Source: Panagrolaimus kolymaensis
Taxonomy: Eukaryota; Nematoda; Chromadorea; Rhabditida; Panagrolaimidae
Assembly: GCA_028622995.1 (NCBI GenBank)
Contig: JAJQJQ010000012.1
Coordinates: 4,402,001 to 4,466,000 of the forward strand
Length of the DNA stretch: 64,000 nucleotides
Direction: 5' to 3'
Below are positions 10,788 to 21,691 of this stretch, piece by piece; the first letter of the stretch is position 1, and every line of letters starts with the position of its first letter. The position numbers and the translations under genes were made by a program. Below the pieces are notes generated by a model, which was given only the letters and a program-made list of their open reading frames with translations, ran no database searches and was not told the DNA's origin.

Positions 10788-12189
10788 CTGCAAGAAGAAC
10801 GCATTTACGCGAGTGTAAATAAATACCTTCAAACCTTTCAAATTTGTTGTTTTTAACAAAACGCTAAAGACTAACAATTTTTTACACATAAAAAACACAC
10901 AGAGAAATCCATCAGTAGCGTGATTTGTTTAGATATTTCTCTTTCTCTTATTTTTAGAAACCCAAAAAAAACGTTAAGATTTTAGCAACTACCAACGCAC
11001 ATATTTTTTTGACCTAATATCTCAAGAAAAGATTCAAACTAAATTTTTTCTGTCAAGAAAAAAAACTATGCAGTTTATAAAAAAAATTAACTATAAGTTT
11101 TTTTTATCACCAAGCTTTGGGCACAGCTATGAGACATCAAAATTAAAGAAATTTTTTGTTGTTGATAAACTTTTTTACTTTGAATAAATCGTCTGATTTT
11201 CTACAGTCCAAGAAACCAATAATAAAAGTGATAAATTTGCAAGACCGCCTTATTTTTTGGTGTCATTTATGATCATGGATGGATGGGGAGACTCTGACGC
11301 GGGAAGAAATGAAAATGGAAAGTTCTGTTATAGCGATAGGGAAAGATATAAAAAATAAATGACCAGTTCGAGATATTTTTTATTTATAAATTATGGGGTT
11401 TTCCTTCCTTTTAAAAAAACTTGATCGTTAAAATAATGAAAATGACGTGAGATATAAAAAAAAGTAAGACACATAAAGAAACCAAAAAATGATCAAAACT
11501 TAAAAGTGAGAGAATTAAGAAGAATTTTTTTTTAAATGACTGAAAATTACCTTACAAATTTTCTGTTTTGATTCTTTCTATATTATTCATCGACCAATAA
11601 AAAAACTAAAAATCAAGGGATGGATGGATTCTTTGATTTTGCACCACCATTTATTTCCATGTGTTTTTTCCGTGCTTGAAAAAGATTGCTTTACAAAAAA
11701 ATGCAAAACAAAAAATGAAGCAAAGAATGATCGCCAGTCACATTTTTTTCTGCTGGTTAGCTACTTGGCCATCGCCTCATTTCCTTTCGTTTCCGTGTTT
11801 TTTTTGGGTTATACAGTTTTAACGGACTTTGATATTCGTTACCTTTTTGATGTTTGCGAGCAAGAAGAATGGTTGAAGCTTTGCACACAAAAAATCAACA
11901 AAATAAAATGAGAAAAGCTAAAACTAAAAAAAGGTAAGCTTCAAAAAATTGAGAGTAAAATGAAAAAATTTATACTAAAAAGATTTAAGCAATCATTTCA
12001 AAATAAAAGAATTTTAATGCATGAATGATTCATATATAAAAATTTGATAAGAAAGACCTATGTAAGTAACAACATTGAGCGCAACACAAAGGGTTAGAAA
12101 AGAAAAAAAATTTCAAAGGCTTTTTTTCTTGAAAAAATGATTGGCAATTTTATGCATCAAGTTATTTATGTTTCTCAAAAAAAACTTAC

Positions 12190-12380
12190 CATACAACTTG
12201 AGTCAATATTCGATCCTTATGTAAAATTTTTACATGCTTATCTGAATTTGTTAGATTAGCAAGATGTTGTTGAAATTTTAATGGAAGTTTAGCAAAAATT
12301 CTTGATGATTTATTGTTTCGTCTTGGTAAATCAAAAGTTATTGTCGATGAAATTGTTAAAGGATCAGCATGAAGGGACAT
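12190..12380 (-). CDS. Candidate first coding exon of an unidentified transcript
   Basis: An ATG at 12380, shortly after GGTTTTTAG (an acceptor), opens a 63-codon frame ending at a GTAAGT donor. The codon choice and amino-acid mix (for example FDLPRRNNKSSRIFAKLP and KHVKILHKDRILTQ) look like real protein, unlike the A/T-run frames around it. I do not recognise it. No downstream partner is certain. One possible chain is a 75-bp segment near 11835-11909 and the 34-bp exon at 10754-10787, which would splice in frame into sptl-2 exon 2 and give an isoform with another N-terminus. The middle segment is low in complexity, so this chain is weak. Confidence 0.35.
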
Positions 12381-14944
12381 GACTTTTTTTTTAACCCTAA
12401 AAACCAAAATAATCAAAAAGCATAACAAGGTTTTTAAAGTACAAAAACAAAAGACAGCTATATGTACATATGTTAGAAGAAATAACTACTTTACACGTAC
12501 GTATATTTATTTACGTTTATTGACAATTGAGAAACTTAAAAAGTTTTTTCTTTACAAAAGAAAAATAGAGGGAGGCCATAGAAAAGAAAGAAGCTTTTGT
12601 GTTGAAGAACAAAGTCAAACAGAATAATGTTCATGCCTTGTTTTTAAATAATGGTGGTTGTATTTTGTTTTTGCTTACAAAAAAAATAGAAATGATGAAG
12701 ATAAATTTTATGTCCTACAAACTATGGATGTTTCAAATGGTGAGAGAAAAAAACAAGAAGGATTTTATATAGAGGGAATAAATAAAAGGACATTGAAATT
12801 ACCATTTCTATTGAACTTTTTTTAGAACAATTATTTTCGAAGATACTGAAGCCATGTCACAAAAAAATATTTTACATTTTACAAATTTTTTTGAATTCCA
12901 CAAATTCTCAAACCTAAAATTTTTGAGAATTTTTTTTTCTAAAAGTCAAAAAAGTGACGTTTTAAGTTAGTATCGCACAGTCATGAAAAAGGCTCAACTC
13001 TTCTCTTTTTTTTTTCTTAGAACCACTCCTTTGATTAAAAGCTCCATTGACACTTTCAACTTTTCCATCCATATTTGGAACGACAACAAAAAAAAAACAC
13101 GTAAATTCCCTATGAATCAGAATGCACGCAAAAGACACAAAAGGTTCAACATTCTTTTGTTATCCTTAAAAAGAACATCACATGAATTTCTTTTTTTTTT
13201 GTTGATAAAATATAAGAAGAATGACTTTTAAAGGACAATATGGAAAAATCTAAAACTCGCAATAGTAACTTCAAAGATTATGTAAAGATACGTTAGCAAA
13301 AAAAAATATTTTGAACGATAAAATTCATCTTCCGAACTTTTAGTTTTAAAAATAGTTTTTATTGAATCTTTTGAATTTACTCGAAAAGGGTCATAAAACT
13401 TTTATGCAAAAACTAATAAAATATTTTTTTACGCATAGTTAAGATAAGCTTTTAAAATTGAAGCAAGAAGGTGTAATGAGTTGGACACAATGTTTTGAGT
13501 GAAAATGTGATCGAGAGAAAAAATGAACGCATTTTGGATTGAACCTAAATCAATCAAAAAAATAAGACTATGAAATCGCAAAAAAATAAATGAGAAAATC
13601 AGCTTCAGCTCATAAAAAATTTCTTAAATCAAATGGCATGATACAGCAACTCACGTGATTTACATGTAACAAGCCGCCTCTAACGACACACTTTTTAATG
13701 AAACAAAATTTCATCATCACAAAAATGGACGACTTATTGAAAGTTTAAAAGTCCACCACAATAGTCTCATAAATTTGGTTGTTTGATTCTTTGATATTTT
13801 TCATAAGTTTGAAAAAGAAGCCAACAAAAAAAACGCCAATGATGATAAAATAAAATTACAAAACCAACACAAAAAATGACCAAACTAAAAATAGCTTTTA
13901 TTGTTTTATTCTATTTTTTTTTTGTTTTACGGTCGTTGTCAGAATCTTCTAAAAACTAATAACAACAACAACAAAGTCCAAAAGCAACTTACTTTTAGTT
14001 GCTAATGGCTACGAAAAACAAAAAATTACATATTCTGGAGGAAGAAGCCTTACATAGAAAAAAGATAGGACATAATTTTGTTATGTTAAATCCTAATAAG
14101 ATTATTTTAAGAGAAACAATAAAAATAATAAGTAAAATTTAAACAAGATTGGGTAAGAAAGTGATTTAAGTTACATATTTAGATAAAATCCAGGATGAAT
14201 GATTTTGAATTTATCGACAAAAACTTTCAATCCTAAAAACTATTACCATAAACTTATTTTATGTGCATCTATTAAATTCACTTTTTTTAAATATGGATAT
14301 TATTTCTCTTTTTTTAGATTTACTTTAAACTTTTCACAAAAAAAATTGTCCTCAACTAGACTTAAACAAGTAGCAGTATTGAAAAAAAGTAATCAAAGAC
14401 ATACAAAAGCTTGCGCGTTTTTTTACTTGTTCAATCTTCGTTTTTTGTTTGCTTTCATCGATGGAAATGTTGTGGAGTATGTGTATGTATGTATGTAGAC
14501 TAGTTAGGTTTAACTGGAACTTTCTTTATTTTTCATCATCACTTTCATCGATGGATGGAAAGGAAGAAAGCATAAAGTACAAAAGAACTAAAAAAAAAAA
14601 TGAGTGAGAAAAAAAGTCGTCAAAAACTATGAAAGGGTGTTGCAATAAATTTAATGTATGTGAAAGATCAAAAGTTCAAAATTTTGTTAGTTAAAAAATT
14701 TTATTAAAAAAAAGAGAGAGAAAAAATTAAAGCTGTGATTCATGTTAAATAACCTTTGGTAATTGAAAAAGTTTTCTCGAAATCGAACAAGGACCAAAAA
14801 AAATTATCATATTCACGCAATCATTTTACGCGATTCCAAAAGCTTACCATTTTTATGAAAAACTTTATCATCCTTCGTTCGAATTGGAGCTTTGTAAGCT
14901 TTTTTTATAACGAAAAAAATCATACAATGAAGTAATAAATTTTT
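12381..14944. other. Gene-poor AT-rich region
   Basis: Long A and T runs with scattered short open frames (for example 12983-13231 and 14199-14498) that are Lys/Phe/Asn-rich and lack splice context. I see no gene, tRNA or clear repeat here. Confidence 0.5.
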
Positions 14945-14960
14945 ATTTTTTATAATAACC

Positions 14961-15764
14961 TAGTATTCAATGGCTTTTTCCTTTTCTCCCAATCGACTAT
15001 AAGTTTCACCCAAAAAATAACAATTTGGTTTATAATATGAAGGTCGAATATCTTCAACTCGACTGAAATTTTTAAAGCTTCTTGATATGTTGATGATGGA
15101 GGAGTTCCAAATATTGCTTTAGCCATAATTCTTAGTTATGTTGTTGATAAATTAGCAAAAGTAAAATGCCAAAATCCAAGAATCATTCGATATATGTGAT
15201 CATTGGAATTAATTACTAAAGCTCTTTCAAGATGGTTTTTAGCTTCATAAGATTTTTTGATATGTATGTGATTTTACTCCTTCAAGTTCACCAACATAAT
15301 TGATGATGATTGCATACCATTTGTGTGCATCAAAACAACCTTCCTTTGGTTCATTGGCAATTGCTTTTTTTTAACATAATTTAAAGCTTCAAAAAATATT
15401 TTTATCTTCGGTTATTTTTGCTTTTTTGTTGTTGCTATCATTCTTGCTATCCTCCATAAAAGTTCGGATTCTGTTATTGTTTCCTTAAATCTAAAATTGC
15501 GAAGTTACACTAGATATCATTCAGCAATAATTTGTATTTTACTATAAAAGCTTGGCACTTTAATGCTTCTCATGCTTCCTCACCTTGATTATGTTCATGA
15601 AAGGAATCCGCTTCTTCAAAGAAATGATCAATATCTTCTTCACCATCATCATATTCACGATGACTCTTTTTTGAAAGAGTTAAAGTTACTGGCAAAGAAG
15701 CAAGTAGGCGGGAACTGTTGAAAAATTGTGGCCCTGTAGCTAAAATTAATACAAAAATCATCAA
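14961..15764 (-). pseudogene. Decayed RMDN-family paralogue
   Basis: Read on the minus strand, this carries broken homology to the intact RMDN gene just upstream. It starts with a HFFEEADSFHEHN-like segment (compare FIREADIFYDN), then ESELLWRIARM (compare NPELLWRLARV), then HKWYAIIINYVGELEG, KAIFGTPPSSTYQEAL and a GEKEKAIEY-like end. The frame is broken repeatedly: a stop at 15570, a shift after the ELLWRIAR block, a shift after VGELEGVKS, and a stop just before the MAKAIFGTPPS block. The two C-terminal exons of the family are not found. It is much more diverged than the copy at 45.8 kb, so it comes from an older tandem duplication. Confidence 0.8.
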
Positions 15765-15774
15765 TCAGCAGCAG

Positions 15775-17204
15775 TTTCAAAGCAACATACAAATCATAAA
15801 GTCGCTGAATTGTTTGCTTTAAAATTTAATAAACCCATAAAAAAATGGTGTCCGCATATCCGAAATATTGCACTTTTCACACCTCATCAATTTAAAGAGG
15901 AACAATACAAAAGTGTTTGAAAGAGTCAAAAATTTATGTCGAAACATTTATAAAATATTGTAATTATTAAAACATTTTTATTCAAAATAAATTACATAAA
16001 TACATATAATCACAACAGAGTAATACAAAATTCAATAAATATTAGTTTAATCCTACATAATAAGAAATGAGGAGTGGCATTCCCTTCTAAGCTTGACGTT
16101 CAAGAAGTTTCTTTTCATCGTAGCCGTACTTTTTAAGACATCCAAGAGCCTAGAAAACAAGAAGATTAGAAAATAATAAAAACACATTAATTAAATATTC
16201 TTACCTTTTCATGAGAGTTTTTATCATCAACAGTAATGATAGGAGCATAAAACGCTTTCTTATAGCTGAAAATTATGGAATGAGAAAAGTATAAAACAGA
16301 TAAAGACTTACTATTCTAATGCTTTATCTTTTTGACCAAGACGATCATAACTTTCTCCAAGATAAAAACTGTTGGCTTTATAAAAATTGGGTTGAAGTGT
16401 TTCAGCTCGTTCGAAATGTCGTAATGCTTCTTCATAAGTTGAGCTTGGTGGAGTTCCAAAAATAGCTTTTGCAGCTAAACGAGTATATGAAGACATATCA
16501 GCAAAAGTAAAATGCCAAACACCAAGAATATGCCATGTTGTTGCATCCCTAGGATTGATTTCTAGAGCTCTTTCAAGATGAACTTTCATATCATAAGACT
16601 TCTTGATTTGAGATTTTGAGCCTTCAAGTTCTCCGACATAATTGATGATGATTGCATACCATTTATGAGCACCAAAGCAACCAGGAGCTTCTTCATTTTT
16701 TAATGCCTTTTCTGCATATTCAAGAGCTTCGAGAAAGAGTGTCTTTTTTTCTTCTTTATTTAAAGCTATTTTTGCTTTTTCAGCTAAAACACGAGCAAGG
16801 CGCCAAAGTAATTCTGGATTTGTTGTTCTTTCGAATCTAAAAATTACAATGTAAAAATCAAGCAACAATAATAATAAGACAAACCTTCGCAAAACTCCCC
16901 AACAATTATCAATCATGTAATTATCATAGAATATATCAGCTTCACGAATAAAAAGTTCAGGTGATTTTTCTGTGCCAGCTTTGGCATCCTTTTCTTTACT
17001 ACTTGAACCAAAAAGGCTTAATGCTAAAGTTGTTGAACCGGTGAAATAAGCGAAATTGCGACGAACATTTTTCTAAAAAGATGAAAGTGAATTTAGTTAG
17101 TCTTTATTTTTTCCTTTTATTACCTGTGCAAAATTTCGTCTTGATAATACTGCAAAAGCACGGAATTGAGGGTTAATAACACGTTGATAAATATATCGGA
17201 ACAT
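15775..17204 (-). repeat. Inverted segmental duplication, copy 1
   Basis: This segment is repeated in inverted orientation at 45755-47149. The match covers all exons, all introns and roughly 300 bp of 3' flank (including TTATTTTGAATAAAAATGTTTTAATAATT after the stop, partly shown here as its ends). It stops abruptly at the start codon, since the sequences upstream of the two ATGs do not match. The 3' limit falls just beside the 5' end of the RMDN pseudogene. Confidence 0.85.
16087..17204 (-). CDS. Regulator of microtubule dynamics (RMDN) family protein, copy 1
   Basis: Five exons (17204-17124, 17072-16885, 16836-16312, 16265-16205, 16149-16087) give 305 residues. A basic N-terminus resembles a mitochondrial targeting or tail region. 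It is followed by FIREADIFYDN, then TPR-like helical repeats containing NPELLWRLARVLAEKAK, WYAIIINYVGELEGSK and YLGESYDRLGQKDKALE. RMDN proteins (RMD-1 in worms; RMDN1-3 in vertebrates) act at microtubules and spindle poles and, in some members, at ER-mitochondria contacts. TTCTTAG ten bases before the ATG is a likely trans-splice acceptor. It has an inverted near-copy at 45755-46847 and a decayed paralogue immediately downstream. Which RMDN orthologue it is cannot be settled here. Confidence 0.87.
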
Positions 17205-17687
17205 TTTAGCACCTAAGAATTTGTAGTAATAAAGAAGTAATAAACCAATCACTTTTGTTTTTGAACACTTGAATGAAGAAAAAAAAGCGCAGAAAAAAAC
17301 AATTTAAATATCTTTTTGTTCTTAACACGAAAACATTTTCTCGTGAAATGGCTATGGTGGACTTGAAAAAAATCGAGCTGCTGAATGATTGCAAAAAAAT
17401 GCTAAACCTTTGAACATTTTCCTTCTCTTTTCCATATATTTTCTCTATTTTTATGACATTTTTTGCTATTACGAGTTTATCAATGCATTATCAAACCTTC
17501 CAGGCTTTGATCTTAAACACAATTTACGTTTATTTCCGCCTTTTCCTCTTCCCTTTCTTTATCCATCACAAAATTGCCAATCGAGTTATAACTTTATTTT
17601 TTGTTTCTCCTTTTTTCATGTGCTTTGCTATCGTTCATTTCCTACATTTTTATTTTAGTGCTCTGAGTCTACTCGCCTTTCTCAATC
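17205..17687. promoter_or_regulatory. Divergent promoter region between RMDN copy 1 and rps-29
   Basis: A T-rich spacer of 483 bp with overlapping low-complexity open frames that I regard as noise. TTTTTATTTTAG ending at 17658 is the probable trans-splice acceptor for rps-29. No specific promoter motif was identified. Confidence 0.4.
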
Positions 17688-17858
17688 ATGGGATTCGAAA
17701 ATCAATGGTTCTCTCATCCACGTAAATTCGGTCCTGGCTCTCGTTCATGCCGCGTATGCTCTAATCATCATGGTCTTATCCGTAAATATGGTCTCAACAT
17801 GTGCCGTCGTTGTTTCCGCGAATATTCAGCTGATATTGGATTCAAGAAGCTCGACTAA
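17688..17858 (+). CDS. rps-29: 40S ribosomal protein S29 (uS14)
   Basis: An intronless 56-residue frame starting [19 protein letters not shown] and ending [11 protein letters not shown]. The four zinc-binding cysteines are present (CRVC and CRRC). The size and sequence match eukaryotic S29, a component of the head of the small ribosomal subunit. A likely trans-splice acceptor lies 30 bp upstream. The gene is missed when only frames of 60 codons or more are scanned. It is followed 180 bp downstream by the PUM3/PUF-12 gene on the same strand; both act in ribosome production or function, which fits an operon. Confidence 0.97.
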   Translation: MGFENQWFSHPRKFGPGSRSCRVCSNHHGLIRKYGLNMCRRCFREYSADIGFKKLD

Positions 17859-18038
17859 AACCCATTACTTTTGGACGTGTTGTTAACTTTTTGTTCATTA
17901 TGTTTTTATGATTAAGCGTCAATAAATTTGTTATAAGATTTTTTTGTTATGTTTAGGTTTAAGCGGAATTTTCCCTGCTCAAAAAATACTTGAATAAATG
18001 TTTTGTTTTTGCTTATTACGAATTTATGCTTTTAGGTT

Positions 18039-20014
18039 ATGGCTATCAAACGTGTAAAACGTGCTGGACCTAAAATTGGTGTTAAAAAGACGATTGTCAA
18101 AAAAGAAGTCAAATCTGATGATTCGATAAAACGCGTTTCATTTGCCGAGAAGCTGACTCATTCTAAAGTGATCGAAGAAGAAGTCAATGTATCTCAAAAC
18201 TTTGATGCTACACCATCTAAAAGCATATTGAAAACAAGAAAGCGTGTAGCAGAGAATGATAAAAAAGGATCTCCTGTCATTAAAGTTCGAGCAACTTCGT
18301 CTGAAAAGGAAAACCATATGCCAACTAAAAATGCTGTTGCACCTGTTGTTTCGAAGAAGCGACCTTCTCAAAAATTTACCAAGACTGATAGTGGTAAAAA
18401 GAAGTTGATCGTTAAGAAATCTATCAAAGAAAAGTTGCTTGCGATGACTCCTCAAGATCGCAAAGCGTTTATCAGAGAACTCAAATCAAAGTCAAAACCT
18501 CATTTTGAACTAGCTTCAGAATTGAAAGTTTATTGGGAAAAACTTCGAAGGTTAGTTTTTGATTTGAATTACTCATCTTACTCTTACTTTTTAGCTCCAA
18601 AACACCGGAATCTGTCAAAGAAGGAGCTATTGAAAAGATGTGCTCGCTGATCAAAGGAAATGCTGCTAAAATTATTTATGCTCACGACACTAGTCGTGTT
18701 TTCGAATGCTTAATAGCTCTCAAACGCGACGATATTCGTGATATGCTTTTTAATGAATTACAACCTGAAATTGTAAAGATGACAAAATCCAAATATGCTC
18801 GATACTTCGTCCTTCGTATGCTTAAATATGGTACTCCTGAACATCGTGAAAAGGTGTTTCAAGCCTTAGAAGGTCATTATACATCAATTTTTCGGGTTCA
18901 ATGGGCTGCTGAAGTGCTTGAAAGTGCATATTCTGATTATGCTAGCTGTGCTCGTCGAAATTCTATTGTATGCGAATTTTATGGAAAAGAATACGTTTAT
19001 ATGAAGAAAACTGGCGCTGAAATCCCTACCATTCAAAAGATCCTGACTCTCGACAGACAGCGTCAAATTGAAGTAGCAAGCTCTTTGTATGAAACTCTTG
19101 ATAGTGCTGTTGTAAAGTATGTTTTTTCACCTCTCTCATTTTTTCATAACTCATCGTACACATAATTTTAGAGGCCAGCTTAAACATTCTTTAACACATC
19201 GGCTTCTTTATGAATTCTTCATGGTTACTACAAAAGATCTTCGAACTGAAATGATCGACCTTTTGAAAGATAATGTACCTCAATTTTGTCATACACGCGA
19301 AGGTTCTCGTGCTGCTCTTCAATGTGTTTGGCATGGAAATGCTAAAGAACGCAAAATTATTGTAAAGAGTTTCAAAGATTTGGTTATCAACTCTGTCAAA
19401 GATGAATTTGCTCATCGAGTACTCATGGCTATTTTTGATGCTGTTGATGATACTACTTTAGTCAATAAAGTTATTACAAAGGTAAATTTGAATGTTTCAA
19501 CTTTTTAAAGCTAACATTGTTTCGATTATAGGAAATTGGAAATTATATCGGTGATATTATGTTTGAAAAATATGGTCAATGGATCTTGCATTACATCGTT
19601 CATCCGCGTGATTATCGAACGTTTCACAAATCAACAACTGATATTCTCGAAGAAGGTGATAAAAACGCTCATACAAAGAAAGCTGCTGGTGAACGATATC
19701 GTGAAATCTTTGACTATTTGAAGAAACCTCTGTTAACTTACATGGCAGCCAACATGGAATCTCTACTGTTCAATAAGCTTACAAGTACGTTAGTACTTAA
19801 TGTTCTCGAACCTCCTGTTGATAATGAACCATTCAATCGCGAAATTGACGATGAAGATAAAGCTGCATGTTTTCAAGCTATTGCTGAAGTTATGGGAAAA
19901 GAATTTGTTCCATACAATCTCGAAGGTGATACTCATGCCATTGAAGGAGGTCCTGCTCGGTTTACACTTACCAACCTACTAAAACGTGATCATTTACAAG
20001 GAAATGTCAAATAA
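18039..20014 (+). CDS. puf-12: PUM3/Puf6-type nucleolar Pumilio-repeat protein (PUF-12), ending at an in-frame stop
   Basis: Exons 18039-18550, 18595-19116, 19172-19481 and 19532-20014 give 608 residues. The N-terminus is lysine-rich and nucleolar-like. The Puf-A/Puf6 fold follows, with AHDTSRVFECLIAL, SKYARYFVLRMLKYG, THRLLYEFF, REGSRAAL and FEKYGQWILHYIVHPRDYR. The family (human PUM3, yeast Puf6, worm PUF-12) binds RNA and acts in 60S subunit assembly. The TAA at 20012 follows HLQGNVK. The same frame stays open for 66 more codons that look like the family C-terminus. So this copy is truncated, is read through, or contains a sequence error. TTTTAG sits three bases before the ATG. Confidence 0.88.
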
Positions 20015-20215
20015 TCTGATTATCTTGCTGATCTTCCATCTGATCATTTAGGCTCATTTATTGCTCTCAATAATGGATGCTTCGTACTTCGTAACATGAT
20101 TAAAAGTGGATCAGAAAAAGCAAGATGCGCTGTTGAAAAGGCTGCAAATATGAAAGCTCTAAAGAAATCTCCTCACATTGGTGCAAAGCATTTGATAGAA
20201 GAACTTCAAAAATAA
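20015..20215 (+). other. Conserved-looking C-terminal extension of puf-12 beyond the stop
   Basis: In the same frame, directly after the TAA, 66 codons encode SDYLADLPSDHLGSF, NNGCFVLRNMIKSG and IGAKHLIEELQK, then a TAA. This is what the family C-terminus has at this place (human PUM3 has a comparable VNRGAIILSSLLQ block and ends soon after). No GT-AG intron that removes the stop keeps the frame. A single C-to-T change (CAA to TAA) would explain it. Confidence 0.7.
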
Positions 20216-20351
20216 TTTTTATGTTGTTATTATTTTATTGTTTGTTGAGTTTGGATTTTTGAATAAATCATTTATAAAAAACACTTTGAATGTCTTACTT
20301 ATTCTTGCTTTTTGTAATTTAGTAGCAGTTGCTCAACGGAAAATAATCTTC

Positions 20352-20407
20352 CATTTATAAAAATTTATTACACACCACCGAGGAATCCAACTTTCACAAA
20401 ATCGCTG
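20352..20407. repeat. 56-bp dispersed motif, copy A
   Basis: The segment CATTTATAAAAATTTATT...CCACCGAGGAATCC...AACTTTCAC...AAATCGCT recurs with few changes at 20990-21048. Both copies flank the orphan gene fragment at 20447-20739. On the minus strand both encode the peptide-like string ES.IPRW..INFYK, which I read as a by-product of the DNA repeat. Confidence 0.6.
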
Positions 20408-20446
20408 TTGTTGTTCTTGTCCATTCTCTAATAACCTCTTTTTTAG

Positions 20447-20739
20447 GCCGACAAACCTCTTGACAAGTCTGAGAAGCCAAAACGTAAGATAATTGCTCGT
20501 GGTGAAAAAGCCGTATGTTTTATCATTCTTTCTTTCTTTCATCTATTTATAATTTCATTTTTTTGAAACTCATCGCTGAAGGTAAAATCAAAAGAGGCAA
20601 GACCGATTATCCTACCATGGACGATGTGATGTCTGATTGGGATTCTGATAAAGAAAAAAATGGAGGAAAAAAGAATCGCTCAAAGCAAGCTTCAATGCAA
20701 AGAACAAATTTGTCCGAAAAGAAAGATGACATTGCTTGA
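20447..20739 (+). pseudogene. Orphan 3' fragment of an unidentified gene
   Basis: CTCTTTTTTAG is followed by an open segment (ADKPLDKSEKPKRKIIARGEKA) ending at a GTATGT donor. After a T-rich stretch comes KLIAEGKIKRGKTDYPTMDD, then MSDWDSDKEKNGG, ending in DDIA and a TGA. The two parts join well in phase, but the expected acceptor reads TTTTTTTGA instead of TTTTTTTAG, and no upstream exons or early ATG exist. It therefore looks like the highly charged C-terminal end of a gene copied here without its 5' part. I do not recognise the parent protein. A poly(A)-like AATAAA follows near 20774. Confidence 0.5.
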
Positions 20740-20989
20740 ATCTTCATTTTTTTGTATTATGTCTTAGTAATGAATAAATAAATATTGTAATTGTAAACTT
20801 TTGTGTGCTTATTTTGATATTAGTATCTTCATCTTACAAACAAACACCTATAATAACCTGGATCATAAATAAATTAGAAAGTGTTAGATTGGGTTTGATG
20901 GGACTTCCTTCTTTAATTTCACCTTTTTTTCGTTATCTTATTATCTGAGCGTGTTGAATAATACCTATTAAAATTCTTATAAACTTTAT

Positions 20990-21048
20990 TCATTTATAAA
21001 AATTAATTATAAACCATCGAGGAATCAAACTTTCAAAAAAAATCGCTC
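20990..21048. repeat. 56-bp dispersed motif, copy B
   Basis: This is the second copy of the motif at 20352-20407 (CATTTATAAAAATTAATT...CCATCGAGGAATCAAACTTTC...AAATCGCT). It directly precedes the GC-richer block at 21115-21495. Confidence 0.6.
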
Positions 21049-21114
21049 GCAAAAACAGCGAAAAATTTGAACGAAAAAAAGTCTCTTTCTTTTCTTTTGG
21101 ATTAAAAATGTGAG

Positions 21115-21495
21115 TGGTCGCCGGGTGTTGTGGCGAGCACTTGTAAACGAAAGTTTGCGCGCCGGCGTCAACTACGAATAAAAAGTTAAGAGAAATTCTC
21201 TGAATTTCTACCAGTGTTTGGTGGTTCACTGTAGCCTCTTCCGTAATGGAATTGGAAACGTATCCCCTTATTCGTAGTTGTAAACTATGAGGTTGCCGCA
21301 AACCTAAAGCTAGTGTTAACCCTGAGTACCTTAATAGAATCAGGAACACTGGAAAAACCAACCCTATCTTGGGGTACGGTTTTCCTAGTCTAAGCGGCTG
21401 GTCATTAACTTGGCTGATGACTTTTTGCTAAATTTTTTAACCATATTCACATCATAGGGCATCAGCCAACCCATCGCTGTCATAGGTGGTTGGAA
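21115..21495. other. GC-richer block with several inverted repeats; possible structured ncRNA or inserted element
   Basis: This block has clearly more G+C than its AT-rich surroundings and contains perfect inverted repeats. CAACTACGAATAA (21169-21181) pairs with TTATTCGTAGTTG (21268-21280). CCAGTGTT (21211-21218) pairs with AACACTGG (21345-21352). TTGGCTGATG (21410-21419) pairs with CATCAGCCAA (21460-21469). A short GGTT/AACC hairpin lies at 21291-21304. The minus strand is open for 123 codons, but the protein is unconvincing. I could not match it to snRNA, RNase P/MRP, SRP, 5S or SL RNA. Strand and ends are unknown. Confidence 0.45.
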
Positions 21496-21691
21496 ATATT
21501 AAAAATTGTTAAATTCACCCTAAATTTCCGTATTCTGAAAGTTTCATACTTACAAACCTTCAAAATGGCGAGACAAGTCTGCATCAAAGAAAGAAAGAAA
21601 CAAATAAACACAAAATTTCACAGAAACATTTATTTAAAAGAAACATAAAATTACATCAATAAAATAAATAAAACATCGATGAAAGGACAAG

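Noticed and set aside
21115..21145. Similarity of GCCGGGTGTTGTGGCGAGCA to the 5' end of SRP/7SL RNA
   Set aside because: Only the first 25 or so bases resemble the Alu domain. The second Alu-domain hairpin and the S-domain signatures (helix 8 GGAAAC/GAGCAG symmetric loop) are absent.
20990..21361. 123-codon minus-strand open frame
   Set aside because: It coincides with the inverted-repeat block, has no splice or start context, no domain-like pattern, and part of it arises from a DNA repeat shared with 20352-20407.
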